64,000 bases of DNA, taken from NCBI RefSeq assembly GCF_037976825.1, contig NZ_CP150269.1:765001-829000 (forward strand). Reading direction: 5' to 3'. The notes below the pieces were generated by a model. That model made no database searches. It saw nothing but the letters and a program-made list of their open reading frames with translations, and was not told the origin of the DNA. This DNA comes from Paenibacillus sp. FSL K6-1330. Lineage in GTDB: Bacteria; Bacillota; Bacilli; Paenibacillales; Paenibacillaceae. Of the stretch, positions 7,827 through 16,792 are shown one piece after another. A program made the position numbers and the translations under genes. Within the stretch, counting starts at the first letter, position 1; each line of letters starts with the position of its first letter.

Positions 7827-9573
7827 ATTGACCGGCCTTTAAGATGGCAAAGCCATAGGCGGGCAGCTTCACGGTCAACTGGCCTTGCTTCGCACTAAGG
7901 CCTTCGCCGTTCCACAGGTTCGTCCACTGATGATCCAGCACAGGGACGGTCATTGTGTTGCCCGCCTTGTCGTTGTTGACGGCAATGAGGATCGTTTCGT
8001 TGTCGTCCTCGCGCAGGTACGCGATTTTACCGCCGTTCTTCTCGGCCTTCAAGAATTTGAAGGTTCCCGTACGGAGAGCGGAATGCTCTTTGCGGAGCTT
8101 AATCAGCGTTTGATAGAAATGGAACAGGTCCTTATCATGCTTGGACTCATCCCATTCCATGCATTTGCGGCAGCCCGGATCGTGCCCGCCGTCCATGCCG
8201 ATTTCGTCGCCGTAATAGATACAAGGCGTGCCGAAATACGTGAACTGGAACATCGCGGCAAGTTTCATCAAGCGTTTGTCGCCGTTCGCCTGCGTTAACA
8301 GTCTTGCAGTGTCATGGCTGTCCAGCAGGTTGAACATCACTTCGCTGGCTTGTCTTGGGTAACCGGCAAGCTGTTTGCCAAGCATGAAGGAGAATTTCTC
8401 GGCATCGGCGGTACGATTGATGAAGAAGTCCAGTACGGCATTCGTGAACGGGTAGTTCATGACAGCGTCAAACTGGTCGCCTTCCAGCCAGATGGAGGAT
8501 TCATGCCACACCTCGCCAAGGATGTAAGCATCCGGGTTGGCTTTTTTCACGACTTGACGGAATTCGCGCCAGAAGCTGTGCCCTACCTCGTTGGCTACAT
8601 CCAAGCGCCAACCGTCGATACCCGTTTCCTTGATCCAGTACTCGGCTGCCTTGAGCAAGTAAGCTCGAACTTCCGGGTTCTCCGTGTTCAGTTTCGGCAT
8701 CAGCGGCTCGAATGCAAAGGTATCGTAAGTTGGGATGCCATCCACCACTTCCAGCGGCAGGGAGCGAACGTAGAACCAATCCTTATATTTGGAGTTCATA
8801 CCGTTCTTCTGCACGTCAACGAACGGCGCAAACGTTCTGCCGGAATGATTGAAGACTGCATCCAGCAAGACGCGGATTCCGCGTGCATGGCACAGATCGA
8901 CGAGTTTCTTCAGCGTGTCCTTGTCGCCGAACTGCGGATCGATTTCCATATAGTCTTCGGTATCGTATTTATGGTTTGTTGTTGCCGTGAACAGCGGAGT
9001 GAAATAAATCGCGTTAACGCCGAGCTCGCTTAGATAATCGAGATGGTCGATAACCCCCTGAAGATCACCGCCGAAGAAGTTTTTCGGCGTCGGTTCGGCA
9101 CTGCCCCAAGGCAAAGCGCCTTCCGGGTCGTTGCTTGTATCCCCATTCGCGAAGCGTTCCGGGAAGATTTGATAGAAGATCGCATCTTTGACCCATGCAG
9201 GCGGGTGAAAAACGTCATCCGGATTGATGAACGGGTATTCGAACAGGCGGTCCGGATTGGCCGGCGGCTCCGTCAGGAAGTCATATTCGGTCATCCAGCG
9301 TTTCTCGTCGCCCTGCTGGAGCAGGAAGCCGTATTTCAAGCGGCGGTAAGGAGGGGTTGCCTCGCACTCCCAATAATCGAACATTTCATCCGAGGACAGC
9401 TTGGTCATCGGAATGTATTCCATCGTCTGATCCCACAGGTACTTGTCGCCTGCGAGGGCGTACACCTCGGTAATGTCGCCTTTTTTGGTGCGGATTCTGA
9501 GATGGATGGTCGTACCGTTATAGGCATAGGACCAGTTTTTACGCGGACGGTGATAGATGGCTTCCAAGAACAT
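7825..9573 (-). CDS. GH13 neopullulanase / cyclomaltodextrinase / maltogenic amylase
   Basis: A 582-residue intracellular alpha-glucan hydrolase (GH13 subfamily 20 type). An N-terminal beta-sandwich (about 1-125) precedes the catalytic barrel. Catalytic residues are Asp325 in GWRLDVANE, Glu354 in ILGEVWH and Asp418 in LLDSHD. MPKLN at 292-296 is the region V signature of neopullulanase and cyclomaltodextrinase. There is no signal peptide, so it acts on imported maltodextrins. It stands alone; no transporter or cre site was recognised nearby. Confidence 0.94.
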   Translation of the reverse strand: MFLEAIYHRPRKNWSYAYNGTTIHLRIRTKKGDITEVYALAGDKYLWDQTMEYIPMTKLSSDEMFDYWECEATPPYRRLKYGFLLQQGDEKRWMTEYDFLTEPPANPDRLFEYPFINPDDVFHPPAWVKDAIFYQIFPERFANGDTSNDPEGALPWGSAEPTPKNFFGGDLQGVIDHLDYLSELGVNAIYFTPLFTATTNHKYDTEDYMEIDPQFGDKDTLKKLVDLCHARGIRVLLDAVFNHSGRTFAPFVDVQKNGMNSKYKDWFYVRSLPLEVVDGIPTYDTFAFEPLMPKLNTENPEVRAYLLKAAEYWIKETGIDGWRLDVANEVGHSFWREFRQVVKKANPDAYILGEVWHESSIWLEGDQFDAVMNYPFTNAVLDFFINRTADAEKFSFMLGKQLAGYPRQASEVMFNLLDSHDTARLLTQANGDKRLMKLAAMFQFTYFGTPCIYYGDEIGMDGGHDPGCRKCMEWDESKHDKDLFHFYQTLIKLRKEHSALRTGTFKFLKAEKNGGKIAYLREDDNETILIAVNNDKAGNTMTVPVLDHQWTNLWNGEGLSAKQGQLTVKLPAYGFAILKAGQ

Positions 9574-9917
9574 CGATAATTCCTCCTTAAGTAAGTGAAA
9601 TTAAAAAAAGGCACAGCCAGGACTATGAATAGCCGAGGTTGTACCTTTGTAAGATAACATTGCCTTTAAATTATGAGGTTTGGATCTGGATGACTATGAA
9701 TTCATTCGTTATTTAAAAATATACCATGCGCTCTTGGCGTATACAAGCCCTATATCGAAGTTGCTAATGCTATGCAGCAGCCAGCAGCAGGATGCAGATT
9801 TTCAAGCGGGATTCTGCCGGCGGGGCAGGTCGTAAGGAAAGAGCGGGCGTTTGTTGTATAATATAAGGACAAGGATAAGCCTGACAGTGCAGATACGTAT
9901 TATAGGAGGACAGTCAC
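9574..9917. other. Intergenic region between divergent amylase and cstR-like genes
   Basis: No coding sequence seen. It holds an imperfect hairpin at about 9606-9649 (AAAGGCACAGCC against GGTTGTACCTTT) in the amylase leader. A TATAAT -10 at about 9859, ~60 bp before the next gene, has only a weak -35. Confidence 0.4.
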
Positions 9918-10178
9918 ATGCAATACGACGATCAGATGAAAAACCGGATCAAGCGGATTGAAGGACAGCTTCGCGGCATTTTGAAGATGATGGAAGAGAA
10001 CAAGGACTGCAGGGAGGTCATCACGCAATTATCCGCTTCGCGTACGGCGATCGACCGGACCATTGGCGTTGTTGTCAGCTCCAACCTGGTGGATTGTGTA
10101 CGGCAGGCCGAAGCGAACGGTGAGGATACGGAGAAGCTTGTGCAGGATGCCGTTAATCTGCTCGTGAAGAGCAGGTAA
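9918..10178 (+). CDS. CsoR-superfamily repressor, CstR-like persulfide sensor
   Basis: An 86-residue all-helical DUF156 repressor. Cys31 and Cys60 are present, but Asn56 (SSNLVDC) occupies the place of the histidine needed by copper-sensing CsoR. The same Cys31/Cys60 pair without His occurs in Staphylococcus CstR, which forms di- or trisulfide links with reactive sulfur. The overall pattern, including KDCREVITQLSAS and DAVNLLVKSR, is also very CstR-like. The usual cst targets (rhodanese, sulfide:quinone reductase, TauE) are not in the window, so its regulon lies elsewhere. RBS is TAGGAGGACAG. Confidence 0.85.
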   Translation: MQYDDQMKNRIKRIEGQLRGILKMMEENKDCREVITQLSASRTAIDRTIGVVVSSNLVDCVRQAEANGEDTEKLVQDAVNLLVKSR

Positions 10179-10182
10179 ACGT

Positions 10183-10317
10183 TTGAATAGCAGGCAGGGT
10201 GAAGGTCTGGATGAACCGCTCCCCTCAGGTATCCGACTCATGATGGAACCGCTTGAATTTAGCGGAACCCTCGAAATTGAACATGCACCTGAACGCGAAA
10301 GGATCACCTGCCGTTAA
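10183..10317 (+). CDS. Possible small protein, 44 residues
   Basis: An open frame from TTG directly after the CstR-like gene, ending before the next operon. The translation contains GLDEPLPSGIRLMMEPLEF. There is only a weak GCAGG upstream and no family is recognised. Codon choice looks plausible, but it may be untranslated spacer. Confidence 0.2.
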   Translation: MNSRQGEGLDEPLPSGIRLMMEPLEFSGTLEIEHAPERERITCR

Positions 10318-10402
10318 GGGGTCTGGCAAGGGCTGGGAAATTTGTAAACGGACAAAATGGGTAAAGATAAGATGATGGTTTTTCTTAAAGGAGGGTACTC
10401 AG

Positions 10403-11416
10403 ATGTCTGTGAACGAACAAATTATACTAGCCAAAAGGCCGCAAGGCATGCCGGATGAGTCGGATTTTACCTTTGAGGAGCAGCCTTTGCCCGTTCCGCA
10501 AGCTGGAGAAGTCCTGGTACGGACCGTATACTTGTCGGTGGATCCGTATATGCGGGGCAGAATGAGTGATGCCAAAAGTTACGCGAAGCCCTACGAGGTA
10601 GGACAGGTTATCGCTGGAGGCGCAGTAGGGCAGGTGATGGAATCGACGGACCCGACCTATCGGGAAGGCGATTTTGTTGCAGGAACATGGGGCTGGCAGC
10701 GCTTTGCCGCCGTGCGGACCGGAACACTGCGTAAGGTCAACCCGGATCTGGCACCCGTATCGACCGCCTTGGGTGTGCTGGGGATGACCGGTTTGACTGC
10801 CTATTTCGGACTGCTGGATATCGGTCAGCCGAAGGAAGGCGAGACGGTGGTGATATCGGGTGCCGCAGGCGCCGTAGGCATGATTGTCGGGCAGATTGCC
10901 AAGATCAAAGGAACCCGGGTGATCGGTATTGCCGGTTCTGAAGAGAAAACCAAGTACCTGACGGAGAAGCTGGGGTTTGATGCAGCGATCAATTACCGGA
11001 CCGAAGATCTGGCATCGGCTTTAGCGGAAGCTTGCCCGAATGGGGTGGACGTCTATTTTGACAATGTCGGCGGTGAGGTTTCCGATGCGGTGCTGCGTCT
11101 TATCAACAAAAATGCACGGATTCCGATTTGCGGCCAAATTGCACTCTATAACCTGGAGAAACCCGATACGGGTCCGAGAATCCAGAGCCTGCTGCTGACC
11201 AATACGGCACTGATGAAGGGCTTCCTGGTCGGCGACTACGCCAGTCGGTACAATGAGGCATTGCATGAACTGGCCGAATGGCTGAGGGATGGTAAAATTC
11301 AGTACGCCGAACATATCGTCGACGGTTTCGAGAAGACCATTGAGGCGTTTCTGGGGCTCTTCTCCGGGGAGAATCTCGGGAAGCAGCTGGTGAAGGTAAG
11401 CGAAGAGCAAAGCTAG
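10403..11416 (+). CDS. NADP-dependent MDR-superfamily oxidoreductase (YfmJ/PTGR type)
   Basis: A 337-residue zinc-independent medium-chain reductase that reduces alpha,beta-unsaturated ketones or aldehydes. The N-terminal half has SVDPYMRGRM, a signature of the prostaglandin/leukotriene reductase branch. The nucleotide loop is SGAAGAVGMIVGQIAK at about 150-165, and FDNVGG follows. RBS AAAGGAGGG precedes ATG. It appears monocistronic, with its own terminator. Confidence 0.92.
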   Translation: MSVNEQIILAKRPQGMPDESDFTFEEQPLPVPQAGEVLVRTVYLSVDPYMRGRMSDAKSYAKPYEVGQVIAGGAVGQVMESTDPTYREGDFVAGTWGWQRFAAVRTGTLRKVNPDLAPVSTALGVLGMTGLTAYFGLLDIGQPKEGETVVISGAAGAVGMIVGQIAKIKGTRVIGIAGSEEKTKYLTEKLGFDAAINYRTEDLASALAEACPNGVDVYFDNVGGEVSDAVLRLINKNARIPICGQIALYNLEKPDTGPRIQSLLLTNTALMKGFLVGDYASRYNEALHELAEWLRDGKIQYAEHIVDGFEKTIEAFLGLFSGENLGKQLVKVSEEQS

Positions 11417-11440
11417 TCTTTTGACAGACAAAAAATAAAA

Positions 11441-11542
11441 GAGTGTCGAATTTACGCACTTCGCAAGCCTCCGCATACGGGAGCTCTGCGAGCGGAAGGG
11501 TCATAGCCTTCCGGCTTGCGTGATCATCGGCACTCTTTTTTT
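11441..11542 (+). terminator. Terminator with long hairpin after the MDR gene
   Basis: Outer arms 11441-11449 and 11527-11535 (GAGTGtCGA against TCGgCACTC) enclose further GC-rich hairpins and lead into a run of T. Nothing coding was seen between it and the CcdC-like gene. Confidence 0.7.
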
Positions 11543-11709
11543 GCGCAGAAACGAAGTGGTCGCCTTTGCCCCCGGATTTTTAACCATGATATGAATGTAT
11601 CGAAGAAATCTGGGGGCAACAGCGATCGGAAGAATAATCCGCATTCGTAATGATGCTTAGGCTAAGAATCTTTAGTTCAACTTATATAGTTAACGATGGA
11701 ACATGTCCG

Positions 11710-12201
11710 CTATATAGCCGCTTCTGGTGTCGTAAATTGCTGATACTGGCGATACATCGAAATGCGCCAGTGGACAATCATGCCGTAAGCCAGCATGAAG
11801 AACAACGCCGCGGTCTGCGGGATGGAAATATGCTGCTCGATATATCCGTGGAGCAGAAGCCGGATTGCCAGCAGGCCGAGCAGAATGTAAATAAAGCTTT
11901 TCGATTTCTGCATGAAAATCTGGCCATCGACCTTCTCGAATTTGGTGCTGCGAATCAGTGGATAGGAGAAGATGAACCAGCCTACCAGAAAGGCAATACC
12001 CGCCCACCATATGGGGATGCGTACTTGCGGCTCAACGAACATCAGAAACCCGGTGCTCATGGCAACGGGAGGGATGATGATCTTCTTGACGGTGACGGGG
12101 CGGTGACTCGCTTTCATTCGAATGAAAATAACGGTCAGTGCCATAACCAGCATCACAATCGTAGAGCCTATCTGAAGAATTGGGGAATCGAAATTAACCA
12201 C
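11710..12201 (-). CDS. ccdC: CcdC/YneJ-like membrane protein (DUF1453)
   Basis: A 163-residue protein with about five membrane segments. It shows the family hallmark MKASHRPVTVKKIIIPP followed by AMSTG near the second helix. CcdC is linked to cytochrome c biogenesis in Bacillus, though its biochemical role is unclear. Here it is not beside ccdA or thioredoxin genes. No overlapping plus-strand frame looks real. Confidence 0.85.
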   Translation of the reverse strand: MVNFDSPILQIGSTIVMLVMALTVIFIRMKASHRPVTVKKIIIPPVAMSTGFLMFVEPQVRIPIWWAGIAFLVGWFIFSYPLIRSTKFEKVDGQIFMQKSKSFIYILLGLLAIRLLLHGYIEQHISIPQTAALFFMLAYGMIVHWRISMYRQYQQFTTPEAAI

Positions 12202-12327
12202 AATTCAGAACCTCTTTCCATAAATAAAATGACATGACAATGTGCTGCCTTCTGATTATAGCACATTCTGATGCCAGGCAAAATCAGGCAGGTGCGGGAG
12301 GAGCAGCGCTATTAGCACCAGCTGTCT

Positions 12328-12888
12328 TTAAGGCTGGAGTCCATCGATGAAAATCCGGATCATAAAATCCAAGCTTTCATCTACATCCAAATCCATGGCG
12401 AATTGACCCCCACGTTCCAGAGATGAGAAGCCATGGCACAGGCTGCGAAGTGTCCGCACAGCATGCAGCGCCTCCGGCTCACTGAGCTGGTAAGGAGCTA
12501 AGATTTGGAGCAGAAGCTCGACAATCTGATTGCCTACTTGCTGCGTCTCCTGCTGTTCCGGACGGAGAGGCTGCAATGCGGCTTCGTATAATCCGGGGTG
12601 AGATCTGGCAAAGTCAACATAGGTAAGGCATACAAAACGCAGGGCATCTTCGCCTGACCGGCCGGCGACAGCCTTCAGCAGCCGATCATGCAATGTCTGG
12701 AGGCCATACAGCATAAGGGCGGCATGCAGACCGGGCAGTCCGTCTACGTGGTTATACAGGGAAGGCGACCGAACGCCCAGCTTACCTGCAAGTGCGACCA
12801 AGGTTACGGTATGAAGCCCATCCTGATCCGCTAGTTCGGCAGCGGTTTGAAGCAGTTGAAGCCGGTCAATTCCGGGTCTCGGACTCAT
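12328..12888 (-). CDS. TetR-family regulator with WHG-type C-terminal domain
   Basis: A 186-residue repressor starting MSPRPGIDRLQLL. The HTH is ALAGKLGVRSPSLYNHV at about 29-45. The C-terminal part resembles the TetR_C_33/WHG group. The longer upstream frame overlaps the hydrolase gene and is not used: ATG at 12888 sits inside the ATGA overlap with the MBL stop and has GAGGA upstream. It is translationally coupled to that gene and very likely represses the shared promoter through the twin palindromes at 13629-13664. Confidence 0.9.
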   Translation of the reverse strand: MSPRPGIDRLQLLQTAAELADQDGLHTVTLVALAGKLGVRSPSLYNHVDGLPGLHAALMLYGLQTLHDRLLKAVAGRSGEDALRFVCLTYVDFARSHPGLYEAALQPLRPEQQETQQVGNQIVELLLQILAPYQLSEPEALHAVRTLRSLCHGFSSLERGGQFAMDLDVDESLDFMIRIFIDGLQP

Positions 12889-13604
12889 TTTGCATTCCTC
12901 CTCATAATAGATTCCGCATGCGCAACGGCCTGCTGCATGGGAGCCGCCGGATTCTTTAGCATCCGTCCATGGCCGACAGCCAGAACGGCGGGCTTCCGTG
13001 CGGTTAGCATTTTGGCGCTTTCCAGAGCCAGATCCTTGCTCCAGGTTGCCAGGGCAGGGAAGGGAAACCAGGGCTTGAACACACCGGATACGGCTAATCC
13101 GCCCCGTGTCTGCCAAGCATCGCCGGCAATCAGGATACCGCTGCGCTCATCAAGGAATGCCATATGCCCCGGCGTATGTCCGGGAGTGGCGATGGCCTTG
13201 AGCGAACCAACGGATTCCCCGTCACCCAGAAGCACATCCGGAACGGTGGTTATGTTCTTGGGAATATCTCCGCGAATCGGAGTTTGCAGCTCTCCAGGTT
13301 GGAGCTCGGCATTTCCCTTTAGCAGCAGTGCATCACGCCGCGAGATGTAAACCGAAGCATGCGGAAGCTCTTTCTTTAACCCGTCGAGCGCCCCGACATG
13401 GTCGCCGTGAGCATGGGTCAGCACGATCCGGGTGATGGGCTTTCCTATAGCGGAGGCCGCTTGAAGAATTCCCTTTTGGGAAAATGACATGCCTGTATCA
13501 ATCAGCGTAACCCCGTCGTTTTCTTCTACAAGATAGACATTTACCGGGAAAAGACGAGGAAGAAAAGAAATTTGAGTTACGTGTTCAATCGTTGTTATTA
13601 ACAT
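12885..13604 (-). CDS. Metallo-beta-lactamase-fold hydrolase
   Basis: A 239-residue MBL-fold enzyme. H64-A-H66-G-D68-H69 (THAHGDHVG) is the dinuclear zinc motif. Further ligands are in ATPGHTPGH and AGDAW, and a final histidine is in VGHGRM. No signal peptide is evident. The substrate is unknown; glyoxalase-II- or lactonase-like activity is typical. It forms a two-gene autoregulated operon with the following TetR gene, which suggests response to a toxic small molecule. Confidence 0.9.
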   Translation of the reverse strand: MLITTIEHVTQISFLPRLFPVNVYLVEENDGVTLIDTGMSFSQKGILQAASAIGKPITRIVLTHAHGDHVGALDGLKKELPHASVYISRRDALLLKGNAELQPGELQTPIRGDIPKNITTVPDVLLGDGESVGSLKAIATPGHTPGHMAFLDERSGILIAGDAWQTRGGLAVSGVFKPWFPFPALATWSKDLALESAKMLTARKPAVLAVGHGRMLKNPAAPMQQAVAHAESIMRRNAK

Positions 13605-13628
13605 AATACAATTCCCCTCTCATTCAAA

Positions 13629-13672
13629 ACTAATCATATTAGTATAATAACTAATGATATTAGTTTTATCAA
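13629..13672 (-). promoter_or_regulatory. Promoter with twin TetR operators for MBL-tetR operon
   Basis: On the minus strand -35 TTGATA (13672-13667), a 17-bp spacer and -10 TATTAT (13649-13644). Two almost identical 15-bp palindromes flank the -10: ACTAATCATATTAGT (13629-13643) and ACTAATGATATTAGT (13650-13664), centres 21 bp apart, which is two helical turns. The overlap with the promoter predicts repression by the operon-encoded TetR. Confidence 0.85.
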
Positions 13673-13833
13673 GCCTGAATTTTAACATTTTCATGAATAG
13701 GCTTGTTTACCCCCTAAAATTTTTATAAATTTACCAAATTTTGAGTGCAATTTTCATCATTTTGAGTTACCATAAAGATAGATATACGGAAAAAATTGTA
13801 GATTATTGAGATAAAGGGTGAGGGGCGGACGAC

Positions 13834-14025
13834 ATGGATATTTTCAAACGCATCGTACTTCTGATGGTGATGTATGCCTTCTCCGCGGTACTTCTGTATG
13901 TAGCCAGTCAGCACACGCCATATCTGCTTCCTGTCATCTGGCTTTCTGCGCTTATGCTGCTGTTATGCGGCATCGGATATCTAGGATACCATTACTTTTT
14001 TAAAGGACGCAGAAAACGAAGTTAA
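13834..14025 (+). CDS. Small membrane protein, 63 residues
   Basis: Two hydrophobic segments (about 5-24 and 30-53) and a basic tail FKGRRKRS. A GGTGAGGGGCGG site precedes ATG and a terminator follows at 14041-14068. No family recognised. Confidence 0.7.
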   Translation: MDIFKRIVLLMVMYAFSAVLLYVASQHTPYLLPVIWLSALMLLLCGIGYLGYHYFFKGRRKRS

Positions 14026-14040
14026 TCGAGAGATACGTTC

Positions 14041-14068
14041 AAGTCTGCCTGCCAGGGCGGACTTTTTT
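14041..14068 (+). terminator. Intrinsic terminator
   Basis: AAGTCTGCC pairs with GGGCGGACTT around a short loop, followed by seven T. Confidence 0.8.
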
Positions 14069-14162
14069 TGTGTGGAAAATAAAAAAACCGTTTGAATCGC
14101 TTCGCAGTCTTATATACAGAGATGAATACAAACGAGGTAGGTCGGAGGGGAAGGGTAATCGG

Positions 14163-14693
14163 ATGATGGAAAATAAAGAGCTTGCGGCTGCCGCCTGCAG
14201 AGGGGACGAGGAAGCGTTCTATGCACTCGTTACGGAGCACCGAAGGCGCCTATACGGAATTGCGTACAGTTATTTGCATAACGAGAGTGACGCACTGGAG
14301 GTATTGCAGGAGACGGTATGCCGGGCTTGGATGAAGTGCCGGAAGCTGAAGCATCCGGAGGCATTTGTTCCTTGGCTCATTCGGATCCTGATTAACTGCT
14401 GCGTGGATGAGCAAAAACGAAAAAAGCGCATGGTTCCGGTTGAAGAAGTTCACAGCCGGGAGACGGCTACCGAGATGGTCAGCGATAGCAAGCTGGATCT
14501 GGAGCGTGGGCTCAGCCGCATGAAGCCTAAATACCGCCATGTGCTGATTTTGAAATATTATCAGGACATGACGATTAGTGATATCGCCAAGATTCTCGAT
14601 GTTCCGGAGGGTACAGTCAAAACCCGGCTGTATCAAGGATTAAAGATGCTTCGGCAAAAAATCGAGCCAGGAGGTGCCATATTCCATGTTTGA
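14163..14693 (+). CDS. ECF-type RNA polymerase sigma factor
   Basis: A 176-residue group 4 sigma factor. Region 2 covers roughly YALVTEHRRRLYGIAYSYLHN to EVLQETVCRAW; region 4 covers KYRHVLILKYYQDMTISDIA to GTVKTRLYQGLKML. The ATG at 14163 (an MM start) follows GGAGGGG; the longer upstream frame has no RBS. It overlaps the next gene, a DUF4179 protein, by 8 bp, so the pair is a sigma/anti-sigma unit. Confidence 0.92.
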   Translation: MMENKELAAAACRGDEEAFYALVTEHRRRLYGIAYSYLHNESDALEVLQETVCRAWMKCRKLKHPEAFVPWLIRILINCCVDEQKRKKRMVPVEEVHSRETATEMVSDSKLDLERGLSRMKPKYRHVLILKYYQDMTISDIAKILDVPEGTVKTRLYQGLKMLRQKIEPGGAIFHV

Positions 14694-16083
14694 GAAGGAA
14701 GAGCGAATGCTGAAGGAGATGAATAGGGACGCGGAGATCAGCGCAGCTGTTGTATCCGATGAAGCATTGGACGCGGCGGTGCGAAGCGGGATGCGAAGAG
14801 GACGGCGCACGCAGCGGGGCCGGGCACGAATGGCTACCGTCTCTGCCGTGCTTGTAACCGTAGCGGCTGCGCTGCTGTTCGTGGTATGGAGCGGGAACGA
14901 AGGGCTGGTGAATCCTCAAAAGCAAATGGCGGCTCAAGGGCCGTATCCGCCATTGACCGGGTTTGATTTCGGAGAAGATATTACGCTGAATACAGCCAAC
15001 AAACACGGCATGATTCAGCCGGTGAATCAATCGGTGACCAAGGGGGATTATACGGTAACGGTGAACGGGATACTTGTAGGCTCCCAGCAGATGGAGGTGT
15101 TCTATACGGTCCAAAACCATGCGGAGAATCCCGCAGACTTAAAGAGGGTGGAGATGAAGCGCCGGGAATCCAGCGAATCGCTACCTTACAGTATCGGGTC
15201 ATCTGGTGGAACTGAGATTAAGCCCGGCAAACTGTTCCGTTCACGATCAGACATTCAGATGGGCGAGAATCACCTTATACCTGAGGAACTGACGTTATCT
15301 TTTAGGATCGCCCCCTATTCGACGAATACGGTTTATGAATCCGCTACAGAGAACGAGCAGGTGCTCGATATTAACGTATCCGTTGATATGGAGACCGTTC
15401 AGAAGTATACCAGCACCGTTCCGCTCAACAAAATGCTGCAGATTGAGAGCCAGAGGTTCTATTTGAAAGAAGCTGTGTTGTCTCCTGTCGGAATCGTCTT
15501 GAAAGCGAACGTCCCGTCCAGTAATACGATGAAGGTAACCGGCTTATGGGATGTATATTTGGAAGCTGTGGTTAACGGCGAGAAGATCAGATTGAACAGT
15601 GATTCCGCATTCTTACCCGGTGCCGGGGGAGGGGATATGACTTACTTCTTCGACAGCAATATATTGGAGAAGCCAGAATCAATCACGCTGAAAGCAAGCG
15701 GATTCCAGGCGGTGGACCCCTCGAAGATGAAACTCGTGGTGGATACGGATAAGAAAGAGATCATCCGTTCACCGGACGGCGACCTTCGGTTCGGAGAGTA
15801 CACGGGGCATACCCTGACATTTGAATACGAAGAACAGACTGACCGGCATATGGGCAGTGTGTCAATTGAGCCGGAGTTTGTGGATGGAGAGGGGAAAAAG
15901 CATAGGATCAATGAAGATGCTGGGGGGCTCAGTTCCTCGTCCCGATCCTCTTCGGATACCGAGGTAAGCCTCATCACACAGTATATCCACCTTAAACCCG
16001 GGGATTACCCGCAGCCGCTCACGTTTACGTTAAGCAGCTACCCTGGTGTCATGGAGCAGGCATTCGAGGTGCCGATTCAATAA
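14686..16083 (+). CDS. DUF4179 membrane anti-sigma factor
   Basis: A 465-residue protein with a short cytoplasmic N-terminus rich in charged residues, one membrane segment at about 50-70 (VSAVLVTVAAALLFVVW), and a large extracellular domain of the DUF4179 type. Such proteins sequester the sigma factor encoded just upstream. ATG at 14686 is preferred over the GTG at 14674 because CAGGAGG lies 11 nt before the ATG and overlaps the GTG. The signal sensed outside is unknown. Confidence 0.85.
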   Translation: MFEKEERMLKEMNRDAEISAAVVSDEALDAAVRSGMRRGRRTQRGRARMATVSAVLVTVAAALLFVVWSGNEGLVNPQKQMAAQGPYPPLTGFDFGEDITLNTANKHGMIQPVNQSVTKGDYTVTVNGILVGSQQMEVFYTVQNHAENPADLKRVEMKRRESSESLPYSIGSSGGTEIKPGKLFRSRSDIQMGENHLIPEELTLSFRIAPYSTNTVYESATENEQVLDINVSVDMETVQKYTSTVPLNKMLQIESQRFYLKEAVLSPVGIVLKANVPSSNTMKVTGLWDVYLEAVVNGEKIRLNSDSAFLPGAGGGDMTYFFDSNILEKPESITLKASGFQAVDPSKMKLVVDTDKKEIIRSPDGDLRFGEYTGHTLTFEYEEQTDRHMGSVSIEPEFVDGEGKKHRINEDAGGLSSSSRSSSDTEVSLITQYIHLKPGDYPQPLTFTLSSYPGVMEQAFEVPIQ

Positions 16084-16156
16084 ATTTAGAGATGCTGAAA
16101 GCTCATCAGGATAACCACAACGCCGAATGCGATGGTCATTTTGCCGGCGCGAATAA

Positions 16157-16203
16157 GGAACCGCCCCCGACCATGTTGGCCGGAGGACGGTTCCTTTTTT
16201 CAT
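16157..16203. terminator. Bidirectional terminator
   Basis: AAGGAACCG pairs with CGGTTCCTT with T on both sides. It ends the sigma/anti-sigma operon and overlaps the stop of the convergent zinc-ribbon gene. Confidence 0.8.
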
Positions 16204-16646
16204 TTATGATATCTTGTATCATGGGATTGATTACACGATTCCCTATGCTCGGTAGAGGAGCTGCCTTCAGGTCCCTTAGCATCCAGGAGTTCAATGAGCG
16301 CTTTGGGCACCCCGTTAAGCAGCAGCCACTCACGAAGCGTTTCGATGGCGCGGATATGGCCATTTCCTTCATCCCGCCAAGTCAGCAGCTCGACGACCTT
16401 GATGACGAGGAGCATCAGTTCCATTTTGTCATGCTCGGTTTGATCCGCGCGGATTTTTTGGAATACGGCTTCTTTCTCCCAATCTAGCAGGATCTCTTCC
16501 CCAATGGTTGGTCTCATGAGTGAATAGCTATAATCGCACTGCGGGCAGAGTACCGTGGTGAACTGTTCTGATTTGAACGTAACCCCGATATCCGCTTGGC
16601 ACTGACGGCAGTGAAATTGGACTTCAATTGCTGAGTTTGTTTCCAT
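16200..16646 (-). CDS. Zinc-ribbon hypothetical protein
   Basis: A 148-residue soluble protein. An N-terminal zinc ribbon is formed by CRQCQ (14-18) and CPQCD (34-38). The rest is helical and of unknown function. ATG follows GAAGGAGGC. Similar zinc-ribbon plus helical proteins occur in Paenibacillus without a known role. Confidence 0.75.
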   Translation of the reverse strand: METNSAIEVQFHCRQCQADIGVTFKSEQFTTVLCPQCDYSYSLMRPTIGEEILLDWEKEAVFQKIRADQTEHDKMELMLLVIKVVELLTWRDEGNGHIRAIETLREWLLLNGVPKALIELLDAKGPEGSSSTEHRESCNQSHDTRYHK

Positions 16647-16792
16647 GTCTATGATGCCTCCTTCGAAGAGAAAGGTATCTACTTATACCCATTAGTCGGT
16701 AACTATGACCCATCTTCCGATGAAAGAGGCGCATGAAACATGAAGAAGGAACCGTCAAATAGAGGCGATTCCTTGAGGATCCAAGCCTAAAA

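Noticed and set aside
12889..13116. Upstream extension of the TetR gene
   Set aside because: It overlaps the MBL hydrolase gene; the ATGA-coupled start fits better.
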